Source of the DNA: Paraburkholderia guartelaensis
Lineage (GTDB): Bacteria > Pseudomonadota > Gammaproteobacteria > Burkholderiales > Burkholderiaceae
Reading direction: 5' to 3'
DNA length: 64,000 bases
Assembly (NCBI RefSeq): GCF_004353905.1
Contig: NZ_SMOD01000017.1
Span: forward strand, 1-64,000
Below the pieces are notes generated by a model. It was not told where the DNA came from and ran no database searches. It saw only the letters and a list, made by a program, of their open reading frames with translations. A program made the translations under genes and the position numbers. How positions within the stretch are numbered: position 1 is the first letter of the stretch; each line of letters opens with the position of its first letter. This document shows, piece by piece, positions 34,244 through 42,421 of this stretch.

Positions 34244-35650
34244 ATGATTTCGGCAGTTATGGAACGAATCACCGAAGACGACGTGAAATTCGTCGATCTC
34301 CGCTTTACAGACACACGCGGCAAGGAGCAACACGTTACGGTGCCGGTTTCGGCATTCGACGAGGAGAAGTTCAGGAGCGGCCATGCGTTCGACGGTTCGT
34401 CGATCGCCGGCTGGAAGGGCATCGAAGCCTCGGACATGCTGCTCGTGCCGGATCCGAACACGGCCTTCATCGACCCGTTCTACGAAGAGTCGACGCTCGT
34501 GCTGACCTGCGACGTGGTCGAGCCGGCCGACGGCAAGGGCTACGAGCGCGACCCGCGCTCGCTCGCCAGGCGCGCTGAAGCCTACCTGAAGAGCACGGGT
34601 CTGGGCGACACCGCCTTCTTCGGTCCGGAGCCGGAATTCTTCATTTTCGATTCGGTCCAGTGGAACACGGATCAGTCGGGCTGCTTCGTGAAGATCGGCT
34701 CGGATGAAGCACCGTGGTCGTCGGGCCGCGAAATCGAAGGCGGCAACACGGGTCACCGTCCGGGCACGAAGGGCGGCTACTTTCCGGTCGCGCCGGTCGA
34801 CACGTTCCAGGACATCCGCTCGGAAATGTGTCTGCTGCTCGAGCAGATCGGCATTCCGGTCGAAGTGCACCACCACGAAGTGGCGGGCCAGGGCCAGAAC
34901 GAAATCGGCACGAAGTTCTCGACGCTGGTTCAGCGCGCAGACTGGACGCAGCAACTGAAGTACATCGTCCACAACGTGGCGCACACGTACGGCAAGACGG
35001 CGACGTTCATGCCGAAGCCGGTCGTCGGCGACAACGGTTCGGGCATGCACGTTCACCAGTCGATCTGGAAGGACGGCCAGAACCTGTTCGCGGGTAACGG
35101 CTACGCAGGCCTGTCGGAATTCGCGCTGTTCTACATCGGCGGCATCATCAAGCACGCTCGCGCGCTGAACGCCATCACGAACCCGGGTACGAACTCGTAC
35201 AAGCGTCTCGTTCCGCACTTCGAAGCGCCGGTCAAGCTCGCTTACTCGGCACGCAACCGTTCGGCATCGATCCGTATTCCGCACGTGTCGAACCCGAAGG
35301 GCCGCCGTATCGAAACGCGCTTCCCGGATCCGCTCGCCAACCCGTACCTGTGCTTCTCGGCACTGATGATGGCGGGTCTCGACGGCGTGCAGAACAAGAT
35401 CCACCCGGGCGAAGCCGCCGACAAGAACCTGTACGACCTGCCGCCGGAAGAGGATGCAAAGATCCCGACCGTTTGCGCCGGCCTCGACCAGGCTCTCGAA
35501 GCGCTCGACAAGGATCGCGAGTTCCTGACGCGCGGTGGTGTGTTCACCGACGGCATGATCGACGCGTACCTCGCGCTGAAGGAAAGCGAACTGCAGCGCG
35601 TGCGTATGACCACGCACCCGGTCGAGTTCGAACTGTACTACTCGCTCTAA
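34244..35650 (+). CDS. glnA: Type I glutamine synthetase
   Basis: This is a 468-residue GS converting glutamate, ammonia and ATP into glutamine in the cytosol. Family marks are FDGSSIAGWKGIEASDM, FGPEPEFFIFD (metal-binding Glu), NGSGMHVHQS and the KNLYDLPPEE adenylylation site with Tyr at residue 397, exactly the E. coli position. Start ATG 34244 has AAGGGA five bases upstream. It lacks the usual neighbours glnL/glnG (ntrBC), so this is likely the second copy. Its first residues (MISAVMERITEDDVKF) differ from the main-type GlnA, while the body is near-standard. Confidence 0.97.
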   Translation: MISAVMERITEDDVKFVDLRFTDTRGKEQHVTVPVSAFDEEKFRSGHAFDGSSIAGWKGIEASDMLLVPDPNTAFIDPFYEESTLVLTCDVVEPADGKGYERDPRSLARRAEAYLKSTGLGDTAFFGPEPEFFIFDSVQWNTDQSGCFVKIGSDEAPWSSGREIEGGNTGHRPGTKGGYFPVAPVDTFQDIRSEMCLLLEQIGIPVEVHHHEVAGQGQNEIGTKFSTLVQRADWTQQLKYIVHNVAHTYGKTATFMPKPVVGDNGSGMHVHQSIWKDGQNLFAGNGYAGLSEFALFYIGGIIKHARALNAITNPGTNSYKRLVPHFEAPVKLAYSARNRSASIRIPHVSNPKGRRIETRFPDPLANPYLCFSALMMAGLDGVQNKIHPGEAADKNLYDLPPEEDAKIPTVCAGLDQALEALDKDREFLTRGGVFTDGMIDAYLALKESELQRVRMTTHPVEFELYYSL

Positions 35651-35820
35651 CGCATCTAGCAGGCGATCAGGTAACACGAATTCTGTTTAATCAATATCGC
35701 ACACCATGGTAATAAATTAGTGTTCCTAATGTATGCAATGCATCAAATGACCGCATAACCAATTCATTGACCACGCCACGGCGTTGCGTCAACGAGAACG
35801 GTATTTTTCTGGAGATAACC

Positions 35821-35991
35821 ATGTCATTCATCATGTGCTTCGCTTTCCTTTTCGAGCACATTGGCTACTTGTTCGAGCGCGCGGAACGACGCCGCCGAGA
35901 TGAGTATCTTGCGGGCGCCCGAGATCTGATCGAACTCGAACTCCGCATGCGTTCACTTGAAAGGGATGGTTATCCGCAATCACATGGGTAA
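35821..35991 (+). CDS. DUF3563-family small protein
   Basis: This is a 56-residue protein, MSFIMCFAFLFEHIGYLFE..., then ERRRRDEYLAGARDLIELE and MRSLERDGY. The pattern FLFE..xxLFExAERRRREEYLxxxxDxxxLExRxRxLE is the DUF3563 signature, a family of mini-proteins largely limited to Burkholderiales. ATG 35821 has CTGGAG six bases upstream. Function is unknown; expression in response to envelope or host stress is reported for related families only by inference. Confidence 0.8.
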   Translation: MSFIMCFAFLFEHIGYLFERAERRRRDEYLAGARDLIELELRMRSLERDGYPQSHG

Positions 35992-36212
35992 TGCTCAAGA
36001 GAAATTTTTAGAGTGATGCACTCATAGCACTCATTCCCGCGAATCCGCCTTCATTGCTAGTCGATCCCTTGGCGGGATTGGGAATAAACACATCTACATG
36101 GCAGTTTTGAACTTACGTCCCGTCATTGCGGACTACGTGTTCGCAATGCTTTCCGTGATGCGGCGTCCACCGATGTGATGCCCTATTTCAGATAACCGTT
36201 TCAGGAGTTACG

Positions 36213-37577
36213 ATGTCGAATCGATATTTTGGTAATCGAGCCGTTGTCATTGGCGCGGGAATGGGGGGGCTGCCCGCCGCACAGGTGCTGGCCAGCTACT
36301 TCAAGGAAGTTGTCGTACTTGAACGGGATATCCTTCCCACTGACGCAACGCCGAGACCCGGTGTACCACAAGGTAAGCATCCGCATGGCTTGCTTGCCGG
36401 CGGCCTCAAAGCGCTGTCCGATCTGTTTCCGGACTTTTCATCAACGCTTGTGCAGGCTGGCGCCTATTCGCTCGACTCTGGTCGCGAGGTTTGCCACGAG
36501 TATCCGGGGCAGGAACCGTTGCCGATCCGCAGTCTCGGCGTCGCCACCTTTACGATGACGCGCCCGTTGCTCGAACTTGCCGTGCGCCGTCGTGTGCAGG
36601 AAAACGCGAATGTTGTCTTCCGCGATGGATGCCGTGTCGTCGCCCTCGGCGCCACGCCCGACGGCAATGCGGTCGCCTCGGCGATCTACAAGACCCTATC
36701 CGGCGAGCTCGAAGTATTACCCGCTGATCTCATCGTCGACGCATCGGGACGCGGAAAGCTAACGCTGGACTTCCTGAAATACATTGGCCACCCGATGCCG
36801 GAGGAGACGGTCATTGGCGTGGATTTCGGTTACTCGACTGCGGTCTATACGATTCCACCCGATGCGACGCCCGCGAGGAAGGTCATGATCACGATGCCCA
36901 GAGCGCCGGGGGAAAGTCGCACGGGCATTGTTCTGCTCCGTGAGGACGGCAAATGGTTCGCGGCGCTGGGAGGACGGGGCGCTGATACGCCGCCCGCCGA
37001 CAGCGCGGCATTCACGGCCTACGCTGCGAGCCTCCCGACGTCCAGCGTGTATGATGCGATCAAATACGCAACGCAGCACGGCGGCATCGAGCGGTTCGCC
37101 TTTCCCGAAAGCCGTCGACTTCACTTCAGCACCGACAATTTTCCTCGCGGACTGATTCCGATCGCCGATTCAGTTTGCCGCTTCAACCCAGTCTACGGAC
37201 AGGGGATGAGCGCCGCGGCGCAGGAAGCCGTCGTGCTGCGAGACCTGCTCGAGGCGCACGCCGGTGATGCCGATCCCCTTGCCGCACTGAGCGGGGAGTT
37301 TCTGTCTGCTATCGATTCGATCATCGAGAATCCGTGGTCGCTGGCGGCGCTTCCAGATCTGGCGTATCCCGACGCGCGGGGCAAGCGTCCACCCAATCTG
37401 GAGAAATTGATCGAGCATCACATGGCGATCACTAAGGCGGCGCACCACGATCCCGACATCCACAAACAGCTGATTGAGGTGTTGAATCTGCTTAAGCCGG
37501 TCAGCGCACTACAGGCGATCGAGATCGTGGAGAAAGTGACCGGAGAAGAAGTCCAGAATCCGACGGCGTCCGCATGA
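36213..37577 (+). CDS. FAD-dependent monooxygenase-like oxidoreductase
   Basis: This is a 454-residue flavoprotein. The FAD-binding GxGxxG is VVIGAGMGGLPAAQVL near residue 12, followed by VVVLERD (ribose contact). The second FAD motif is GLIPIADSVCRFNPVYGQG, where GD is replaced by AD. The order matches UbiH/phenol hydroxylase-like (p-hydroxybenzoate hydroxylase fold) proteins. Substrate unknown. ATG 36213 follows CAGGAG. It stands alone: DUF3563 is ~220 bases upstream and the RidA gene is convergent. A hairpin follows its stop. Confidence 0.83.
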   Translation: MSNRYFGNRAVVIGAGMGGLPAAQVLASYFKEVVVLERDILPTDATPRPGVPQGKHPHGLLAGGLKALSDLFPDFSSTLVQAGAYSLDSGREVCHEYPGQEPLPIRSLGVATFTMTRPLLELAVRRRVQENANVVFRDGCRVVALGATPDGNAVASAIYKTLSGELEVLPADLIVDASGRGKLTLDFLKYIGHPMPEETVIGVDFGYSTAVYTIPPDATPARKVMITMPRAPGESRTGIVLLREDGKWFAALGGRGADTPPADSAAFTAYAASLPTSSVYDAIKYATQHGGIERFAFPESRRLHFSTDNFPRGLIPIADSVCRFNPVYGQGMSAAAQEAVVLRDLLEAHAGDADPLAALSGEFLSAIDSIIENPWSLAALPDLAYPDARGKRPPNLEKLIEHHMAITKAAHHDPDIHKQLIEVLNLLKPVSALQAIEIVEKVTGEEVQNPTASA

Positions 37578-37584
37578 CGAGGAG

Positions 37585-37610
37585 GCGCGCCGGCCACATG
37601 GCTGGCGCGC
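37585..37610 (+). terminator. Stem-loop after the FAD monooxygenase gene
   Basis: GCGCGCCGGCCA (37585-37596) and TGGCTGGCGCGC (37599-37610) form a 12-base stem with one G-T pair. It begins eight bases after the stop codon. No T-run follows, so it is a strong hairpin without a classic tract. It separates the convergent genes and probably ends transcription or protects the 3' end. Confidence 0.6.
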
Positions 37611-37813
37611 AGATCTACGCCTAAAGATTTGGGAGGCGTGAGCTGAGAGGAAGCGCTGATCGTTTCGCGATCGTCGAGCCGTTGCTAGACGAAAGGTGTG
37701 CTTCGAGCGTCAGGCGAATGGGCCAAATCGACCCTGCTCATTCAATCACTCTCGCGGCTGGCGGTCAGCTTCCAGGCAGGCTCCCGCCATTCGTGCCATG
37801 AGCCCAAGCATCC

Positions 37814-38218
37814 TTACAGCATTGCCGTCGCTTCGATCTCGATCTTGAAGCCGAAGTGGAGCGGCCCTGTCGGCACGATTGTGCGTGCCGGCCGCGCCTC
37901 ACCCGCCCAAGCCGAGTAGATCTGATTGAAACTCGGCCAATGCTCGATATCGTCGAGATAGACGCGAACCTGAACCAATTGCGCGATGCTGCTGCCTGCG
38001 CCTTCCAGCGCGACCTTGAGATTCGCCAGCACCTGCTCTGCCTGCACCTCGAACGACGCGTCCGTCAGCTTTTGGCCCTGCGTGTCGATCGGCAACTGAC
38101 CGGACACGAATACCAGTCCGTTTGCGATCGCCACGTGACTATAGTGGCCCCCCGGGGGACGTAGATTCACCGGGTTTTCCGTGCGCGGCAATCGCGTGCC
38201 CGATTCGTTACCAGCCAT
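37814..38218 (-). CDS. RidA/YjgF-family imine/enamine deaminase
   Basis: This is a 134-residue RidA protein, which hydrolyses reactive 2-aminoacrylate-type enamines or imines made by PLP-dependent dehydratases. The HYSHVAIANGLVFVSGQLPID start, QAEQVLANLKVALEGAGSS, and the RVYLDDIEHWPSFNQIYSAW segment (part quoted) match the family, with the binding Arg in ARPARTIVPTGPL. The ATG at 38218 is chosen because it matches the family start and overlaps the stop of the upstream aldolase-like gene by 11 bases. Longer in-frame extension upstream is not RidA-like. The coupling with a PLP enzyme is logical. Confidence 0.88.
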   Translation of the reverse strand: MAGNESGTRLPRTENPVNLRPPGGHYSHVAIANGLVFVSGQLPIDTQGQKLTDASFEVQAEQVLANLKVALEGAGSSIAQLVQVRVYLDDIEHWPSFNQIYSAWAGEARPARTIVPTGPLHFGFKIEIEATAML

Positions 38219-39344
38219 GAAAGCGGCTCCATGCGGTTGTTTCGCCATCTGCGGATAGCGCGTGATACTCCGGGAACTGCGTACCCGTCGCGCAGGCGTG
38301 ATTGGGCAGGATACGCAGCTTCGTTCCGATCGGAAAGCGCGTCGACAGACTCGTAGTTTGCTGAGTCCCATGAGCGGGCGACAGAATGCCGTGCTCCTGG
38401 TTTGCGCCGCTCAAAACCCAGTCGGTCAAGGGCGTGCCGTCGAGGCTGCAGGGCAGACCATATCCGAAATCTTCCGCCTGCCGCGACGTCCCGCGGTCGC
38501 GGCTCATCGCCATCCAGCCTGCGTCCACAATCACCCAGTCCTTTTCCGGCTGATGGCCGATGACCGTCGTGAGCACGCTCAAAGCGATGTCATCGGTTGA
38601 GCATACGCCGATGTTGCGCATCACGAGATCGAAAAAGACGTAGACACCCGCGCGCACCTCGGATACGCCATCGAGTTTCCCGGCGGACAGCGCGGTGGGT
38701 GTGGAACCGACGCTCACCGCGTCACAAGGGAGGCCCGCGTCACGCAGCCGTTGCGCCGCGCGGACACAGCCCGAGCGTTCCTGCTCGGCGAGCGCAGACA
38801 GCGCGTCAGGCGTGTGAAGCTCGTAGCTGGATCCCGCGTGCGTCATCACGCCGCCGAGCTTGACGCCGCTGTCGTGCAGGATGCGCCCGACCTCCAGCAA
38901 CGCATCCTGCTCCGGCGCGATGCCTGAGCGATGCCCATCTGTGTCCACCTCGATCCAGACTTCGAAGGCTTCCTGCTGCGCGGCGCAGAACTTCGCGACT
39001 TCTACCGCCGCGCGCGTGTTATCCACCACCAGCTTCAGATCGCAGCCTCGTTGTCTGAGCGCCATCGCTCTTGGCAGCTTCGACGGCGCGATACTGACCG
39101 CGTAGAGAATATCCGTCACGCCAGCCGCAAAGAACGCTTCCGCTTCCTTCAGCGTCGACACCGTGATGCCGTTCGCGCCGGCCGCCAATTGCGCCCGCAC
39201 GACCTCCAGACATTTGGTCGTTTTCACGTGCGGGCGGAACCTGACGCCGAGCGCGTTCATGCGCGACTGCATGCGCGCAATATTCCTGTTCATCCGCGGG
39301 ATATCGATCAGGGCCGCGGGGGTATCGAGTTGATCAAGTTTCAT
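38208..39344 (-). CDS. DSD1/D-threonine aldolase-like PLP enzyme
   Basis: This is a 378-residue fold-type III PLP protein. The PLP lysine is in RFRPHVKTTK (K41). The C-terminal metal site is PNHACATG (H and C), the Zn site of D-serine dehydratase (DSD1) and D-threonine aldolase/3-hydroxy-D-aspartate aldolase. It removes or splits a D-beta-hydroxy amino acid. ATG 39344 (MKLDQLDTPAAL) starts the homologous region; a longer frame upstream is not family-like. It overlaps the RidA start by 11 bases and lies four bases after the HAD gene, so the three are one operon. Confidence 0.85.
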   Translation of the reverse strand: MKLDQLDTPAALIDIPRMNRNIARMQSRMNALGVRFRPHVKTTKCLEVVRAQLAAGANGITVSTLKEAEAFFAAGVTDILYAVSIAPSKLPRAMALRQRGCDLKLVVDNTRAAVEVAKFCAAQQEAFEVWIEVDTDGHRSGIAPEQDALLEVGRILHDSGVKLGGVMTHAGSSYELHTPDALSALAEQERSGCVRAAQRLRDAGLPCDAVSVGSTPTALSAGKLDGVSEVRAGVYVFFDLVMRNIGVCSTDDIALSVLTTVIGHQPEKDWVIVDAGWMAMSRDRGTSRQAEDFGYGLPCSLDGTPLTDWVLSGANQEHGILSPAHGTQQTTSLSTRFPIGTKLRILPNHACATGTQFPEYHALSADGETTAWSRFHGW

Positions 39345-39348
39345 GATT

Positions 39349-40026
39349 TCAGGCGTGCGAGTTGTTGTGCGCCGAAACGTCAAACCGGCTGCACCAGGGC
39401 ACAAGTGCGTCCAGTGTCGGCGCCTCGATTTCAGGAGGCAGGGCACCTTCTACCAATGGCAGGGCAACCCGGTTGTGCCAATAAGTCCGCAAGCCGACCG
39501 AGGCGGTGCCGAACATGTCATAGCTCGATCCGGCGACGAAGACGGCTTCCGAAGCCGTCACGCCGAGCACGTCGAGCGCCAGGCGATAGGGCGTCGGATC
39601 GGGTTTGTATGTGCCGGCTTCTTCGGCGGTGATCACCGCATCCCATTCGACGGGAATGATTCCTGCCGCCTGGCGGCCAAGCCGTATCGAGCAGTTGGTT
39701 ACGATGGCGATCTTGCAATGCGGTTGAAGCTGTTGCAATGCCTCGACGGCACCGCTCCACGGGATCAGTTGAAGCCAGTCTGCCTCAAGCGCGAGTGCAG
39801 CGGATTCGGGCAAGCCAACGTGCGCAGCGGACTGCTTTACCAGCTGTTCGTAAGGGACATAGCGCCCGCACCCGTAGGTCAGACGCAAATACTCGGCGCG
39901 CCACGCACGCCCCGCCTGTTCCGAGCCTGCGGAACGGTTCCAGAGCGTCCACGAGTCGAGCAGTGCAGTCAGGAGATCGAAAAGGACCGCCTTCGGATAG
40001 CCGGTCGTTGAAGATGGATTGCTCAT
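39349..40026 (-). CDS. HAD-family hydrolase (dehalogenase type II-like)
   Basis: This is a 225-residue HAD enzyme. The nucleophile motif is AVLFDLLTALLDSW (Asp present; the second Asp of DxD is Leu, as in haloacid dehalogenases). The Ser/Thr motif is VTNCS, and the Lys is in EEAGTYKPDPTPY. The start ATG 40026 has GGAGG eight bases upstream; a GTG 15 bases earlier is less likely. It is first in the three-gene operon with DSD1 and RidA, and acts perhaps on a phosphorylated or halogenated side product. Confidence 0.82.
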   Translation of the reverse strand: MSNPSSTTGYPKAVLFDLLTALLDSWTLWNRSAGSEQAGRAWRAEYLRLTYGCGRYVPYEQLVKQSAAHVGLPESAALALEADWLQLIPWSGAVEALQQLQPHCKIAIVTNCSIRLGRQAAGIIPVEWDAVITAEEAGTYKPDPTPYRLALDVLGVTASEAVFVAGSSYDMFGTASVGLRTYWHNRVALPLVEGALPPEIEAPTLDALVPWCSRFDVSAHNNSHA

Positions 40027-40144
40027 GAGCGAGGCCTCCACGCGTTTCGTTCATGGCATCAAGTATAGAGTTCGATCAGGCGCCGGGAATTCAGTTTCAC
40101 GAAATCAATCATTCAGAAGGATTGAATGTCGTTCGAGGTGAAGG

Positions 40145-41050
40145 CTAGCTTCGCCACGGCGGCTGTGGTCGAAACTGTGCCTGCAGATACTGCATGAATT
40201 GCCGGGTGCGGGCAGGTAATCCGGCGCGATTGTTGGTGAGCGCGATCACATCGGCGTCGTGTGCCTTCCATGCTGGGAGCAGCCGTACGAGGTTTCCCTT
40301 CGCGATATCGCCGGCAACGTCCCATTCTGAACGGAGAATGACGCCGCGGCCCTCACACGCCCATTGGCGAATCACCTCGCCATCGTTGCAGGTCAACTTC
40401 GACGACACGCGGACGCTGCGCGCCGTACGGCCCTTACGGAACTGCCAGAGCGATGCATCTTCGTTGTTCTCTCGCAGCACGATACAGGGCAGTTGAGCCA
40501 GATCGTCAGGGGTTTCCGGGCTCGGAAAGCGCTTTAGAAACGCTGGGGATGCACACACGAAGCGTGCATTCGGTGCAATCGCATAGCCGATCAAGTTCGA
40601 CGCAGGCAATTCGCCGATATGAACCACGATGTCATAGCGGTCGGCGGAATCGGTCAATGGTTGATCGGTGAGCGTCAACTCGATGTCGACGTCGGGGTTG
40701 TCTTGCTGGAAGCCGGACACGACGGAAGCGAGATAGCGCCGCCCGAAACCTAGCGGTGCGCGAACCCGCACGGTGCCGACGAGCCCACCACGGCGTGCGC
40801 GCAAATCCTCGAACAGCGTGTCGAACTGTGTCACCAGGTGTGCGCCGCGTTGACACAGCAACATTCCCTCTTCCGTGAATCGCAAGCGGCGAGCGCTGCG
40901 GTCGACGAGGCGGATATCGAGTTTCCTTTCGATCTGCTGCAGCCGCTGCGTGACCGCCGGCGGCGAAAGCCCAAGCTTTCTCGCTGCCGCAACGAGGCTG
41001 CCGGTTTCCTGTATGGTCAGCAGGAAGCGAACGTCATTTGAGTCGCTCAT
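40145..41050 (-). CDS. LysR-family transcriptional regulator
   Basis: This is a 301-residue LTTR (DVRFLLTIQETGSLVAAARK, then LGLSPPAVTQRLQQIE, DRSARRLRFTEEG) with an LysR substrate domain. It belongs to the CrgA-like branch. It is on the same strand and upstream of the HAD/DSD1/RidA operon (119 bases), so it may regulate that operon in cis or be co-transcribed; a divergent arrangement is absent. The effector may be a D-amino acid. Confidence 0.9.
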   Translation of the reverse strand: MSDSNDVRFLLTIQETGSLVAAARKLGLSPPAVTQRLQQIERKLDIRLVDRSARRLRFTEEGMLLCQRGAHLVTQFDTLFEDLRARRGGLVGTVRVRAPLGFGRRYLASVVSGFQQDNPDVDIELTLTDQPLTDSADRYDIVVHIGELPASNLIGYAIAPNARFVCASPAFLKRFPSPETPDDLAQLPCIVLRENNEDASLWQFRKGRTARSVRVSSKLTCNDGEVIRQWACEGRGVILRSEWDVAGDIAKGNLVRLLPAWKAHDADVIALTNNRAGLPARTRQFMQYLQAQFRPQPPWRS

Positions 41051-41134
41051 GTCGGTCTCGTCGCAGTTGCGGCTGCGGTTGTTGTTCGGTGGGCCCGCGG
41101 CGGGAGGGACGCAGCGGGATCGCCGCGATGCGAT

Positions 41135-41812
41135 TCATTGGACTCGATATCGCGCCAGGAAAGTGCAAACGGCGCTCTCGACGATGCGTTCTACCTGATC
41201 GTCGGACAGGGCGTAGTCTGTTTGCATCAGGCGAGGATAGAAAACGGTCTCGCCCAGCATGCCGATGAACTCTGCGCGCGCGAGCTGCACGTCGGCAACA
41301 CGCAGCTCGCCTTCGTCAACGCGCCTTTGCAACCAGGCGTCCGTAATATCACTGAACAAATGCTTCGCGAGTTGAAAGCGGGCGCCCACCGCGGGAAAGT
41401 TTCGCACTTGACCAATGATCAGGCGCATCGCCGAAATCAACCGCGCATTCGAAACGAGCTCGCAGAATGCGCGCCCAATTTCGCGCAGCCCAGGTTCGAC
41501 GTCGTCGGGCACGACGTGATCTTTCCAGCTTGAGAATAGCTGATGGATCAGATGGTCCACCGCTTCGACGAACAGCGTTTCCTTGCTGGGAAAATGTTTG
41601 TACAGGGTCGCGTATGACACTGTCGCGCGATCGCCAATGGAATCCATCGTGGCCGCGTCATATCCGCTTTCCAGGAACGTTGCGATTGCAACCTCCAGGA
41701 TCAGCGCGCGCTTTTCCCTGCTAACGCGCTGCTGATATCCCTCTACGCCGTTCGTCGAGGAAGCCTCTCCCCGCGAGATGGGCTTCTTCCTTCCTGTCTT
41801 CGCTATTTCCAC
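41135..41812 (-). CDS. TetR-family repressor of the molybdenum-hydroxylase operon
   Basis: This is a 225-residue TetR regulator. The helix-turn-helix is EVAIATFLESGYDAATMDSI, then ATVSYATLYKHFPSKETLF. A C-terminal ligand domain follows (TetR_C_7/AcrR-like). The start is GTG 41812, with GGAG seven bases upstream. It diverges from the DUF35-thiolase-molybdenum operon by 186 bases. A palindrome overlapping the likely -10 of that operon (41961-41977) is a good operator candidate. An acyl-CoA or aromatic ligand would suit. Confidence 0.88.
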   Translation of the reverse strand: MEIAKTGRKKPISRGEASSTNGVEGYQQRVSREKRALILEVAIATFLESGYDAATMDSIGDRATVSYATLYKHFPSKETLFVEAVDHLIHQLFSSWKDHVVPDDVEPGLREIGRAFCELVSNARLISAMRLIIGQVRNFPAVGARFQLAKHLFSDITDAWLQRRVDEGELRVADVQLARAEFIGMLGETVFYPRLMQTDYALSDDQVERIVESAVCTFLARYRVQ

Positions 41813-41960
41813 TCACTAGCTCCAAAACTATCGATCTGAAAGGCATTCTGCCCCCCGTTGGCAAAAATCGCCAGCAAGCGAGACTGCGGACCGTCTTTCG
41901 GAATCGGACGCATCGGCAGTACCGGGTTTTCCCTACCTTTCTCGCTGTCGTTATGTACTA

Positions 41961-41977
41961 TAGTGTAATACACACTA
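41961..41977. promoter_or_regulatory. Candidate TetR operator and -10 region
   Basis: TAGTGTAATACACACTA has 6-base arms (TAGTGT / ACACTA) around a 5-base centre; within it GTGTA-A-TACAC is a tighter 11-base palindrome. The adjacent TATAGT (41959-41964) is a fair -10 hexamer. It lies 22 bases before the DUF35 gene start. Binding by the divergent TetR is inferred. A very similar sequence occurs at the other TetR/SDR pair. Confidence 0.6.
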
Positions 41978-41998
41978 CACCATGAGACTCAAACACAA

Positions 41999-42421
41999 AT
42001 GGGAGCCAGCGTGAACGGTTTCAGACGATTAGGCACAGCCTCGGTTGTTAGAGGCGGGAAGGGCTGGTCATTACTCGGGGCGAGGTGCTCCGGTTGTGAA
42101 GCGCCGATCTATCCAGTCCTCACCGTGTGCCCGCACTGCGGCGGCCGTGACTTCGTTGCGTTGCCGTTGCCGGCAATCGGCACCCTCTACTGCCACAGCG
42201 TGGTGCATGTGGGACCAAGGGGCGTCGACACGCCCTATACCGTCGGCTACGTGGACTTTAGTGAGGGGCTGAGGGTCTTCGGGCGCATCGAAATGGAGGC
42301 TGGCGCTGTCCAGACGGGGCAGCAACTCGAATTGCGAGTGAAACCAGCAAACAAACGAGCGAGCCAGTTCATCTACTTCTTTGCCGCACCCGGCGAAGTT
42401 TCTGGGCAGGTAAGTTCATGA
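41999..42421 (+). CDS. DUF35 Zn-ribbon/OB-fold acyl-CoA-associated protein
   Basis: This is a 140-residue protein. An N-terminal rubredoxin-like Zn ribbon has C..C...C..C (GARCSGCEAPIYP, then VCPHCGG) and an OB-fold follows (GTLYCHSVVHVGP, TPYTVGYVDFSEGLRVFGRI). Such proteins form complexes with thiolases and acyl-CoA enzymes, probably handing on the substrate. The start may be ATG 41999 or GTG 42011, which has GGGAG at a better distance. Its stop overlaps the thiolase start (ATGA), so the two are coupled. Confidence 0.88.
   Translation: MGASVNGFRRLGTASVVRGGKGWSLLGARCSGCEAPIYPVLTVCPHCGGRDFVALPLPAIGTLYCHSVVHVGPRGVDTPYTVGYVDFSEGLRVFGRIEMEAGAVQTGQQLELRVKPANKRASQFIYFFAAPGEVSGQVSS

Noticed and set aside
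34223..35677. 484-residue reverse-strand open frame opposite glnA
   Set aside because: It is the mirror of a strongly coding gene in a G/C-rich genome; it has no family pattern or ribosome site, and glnA is certain.
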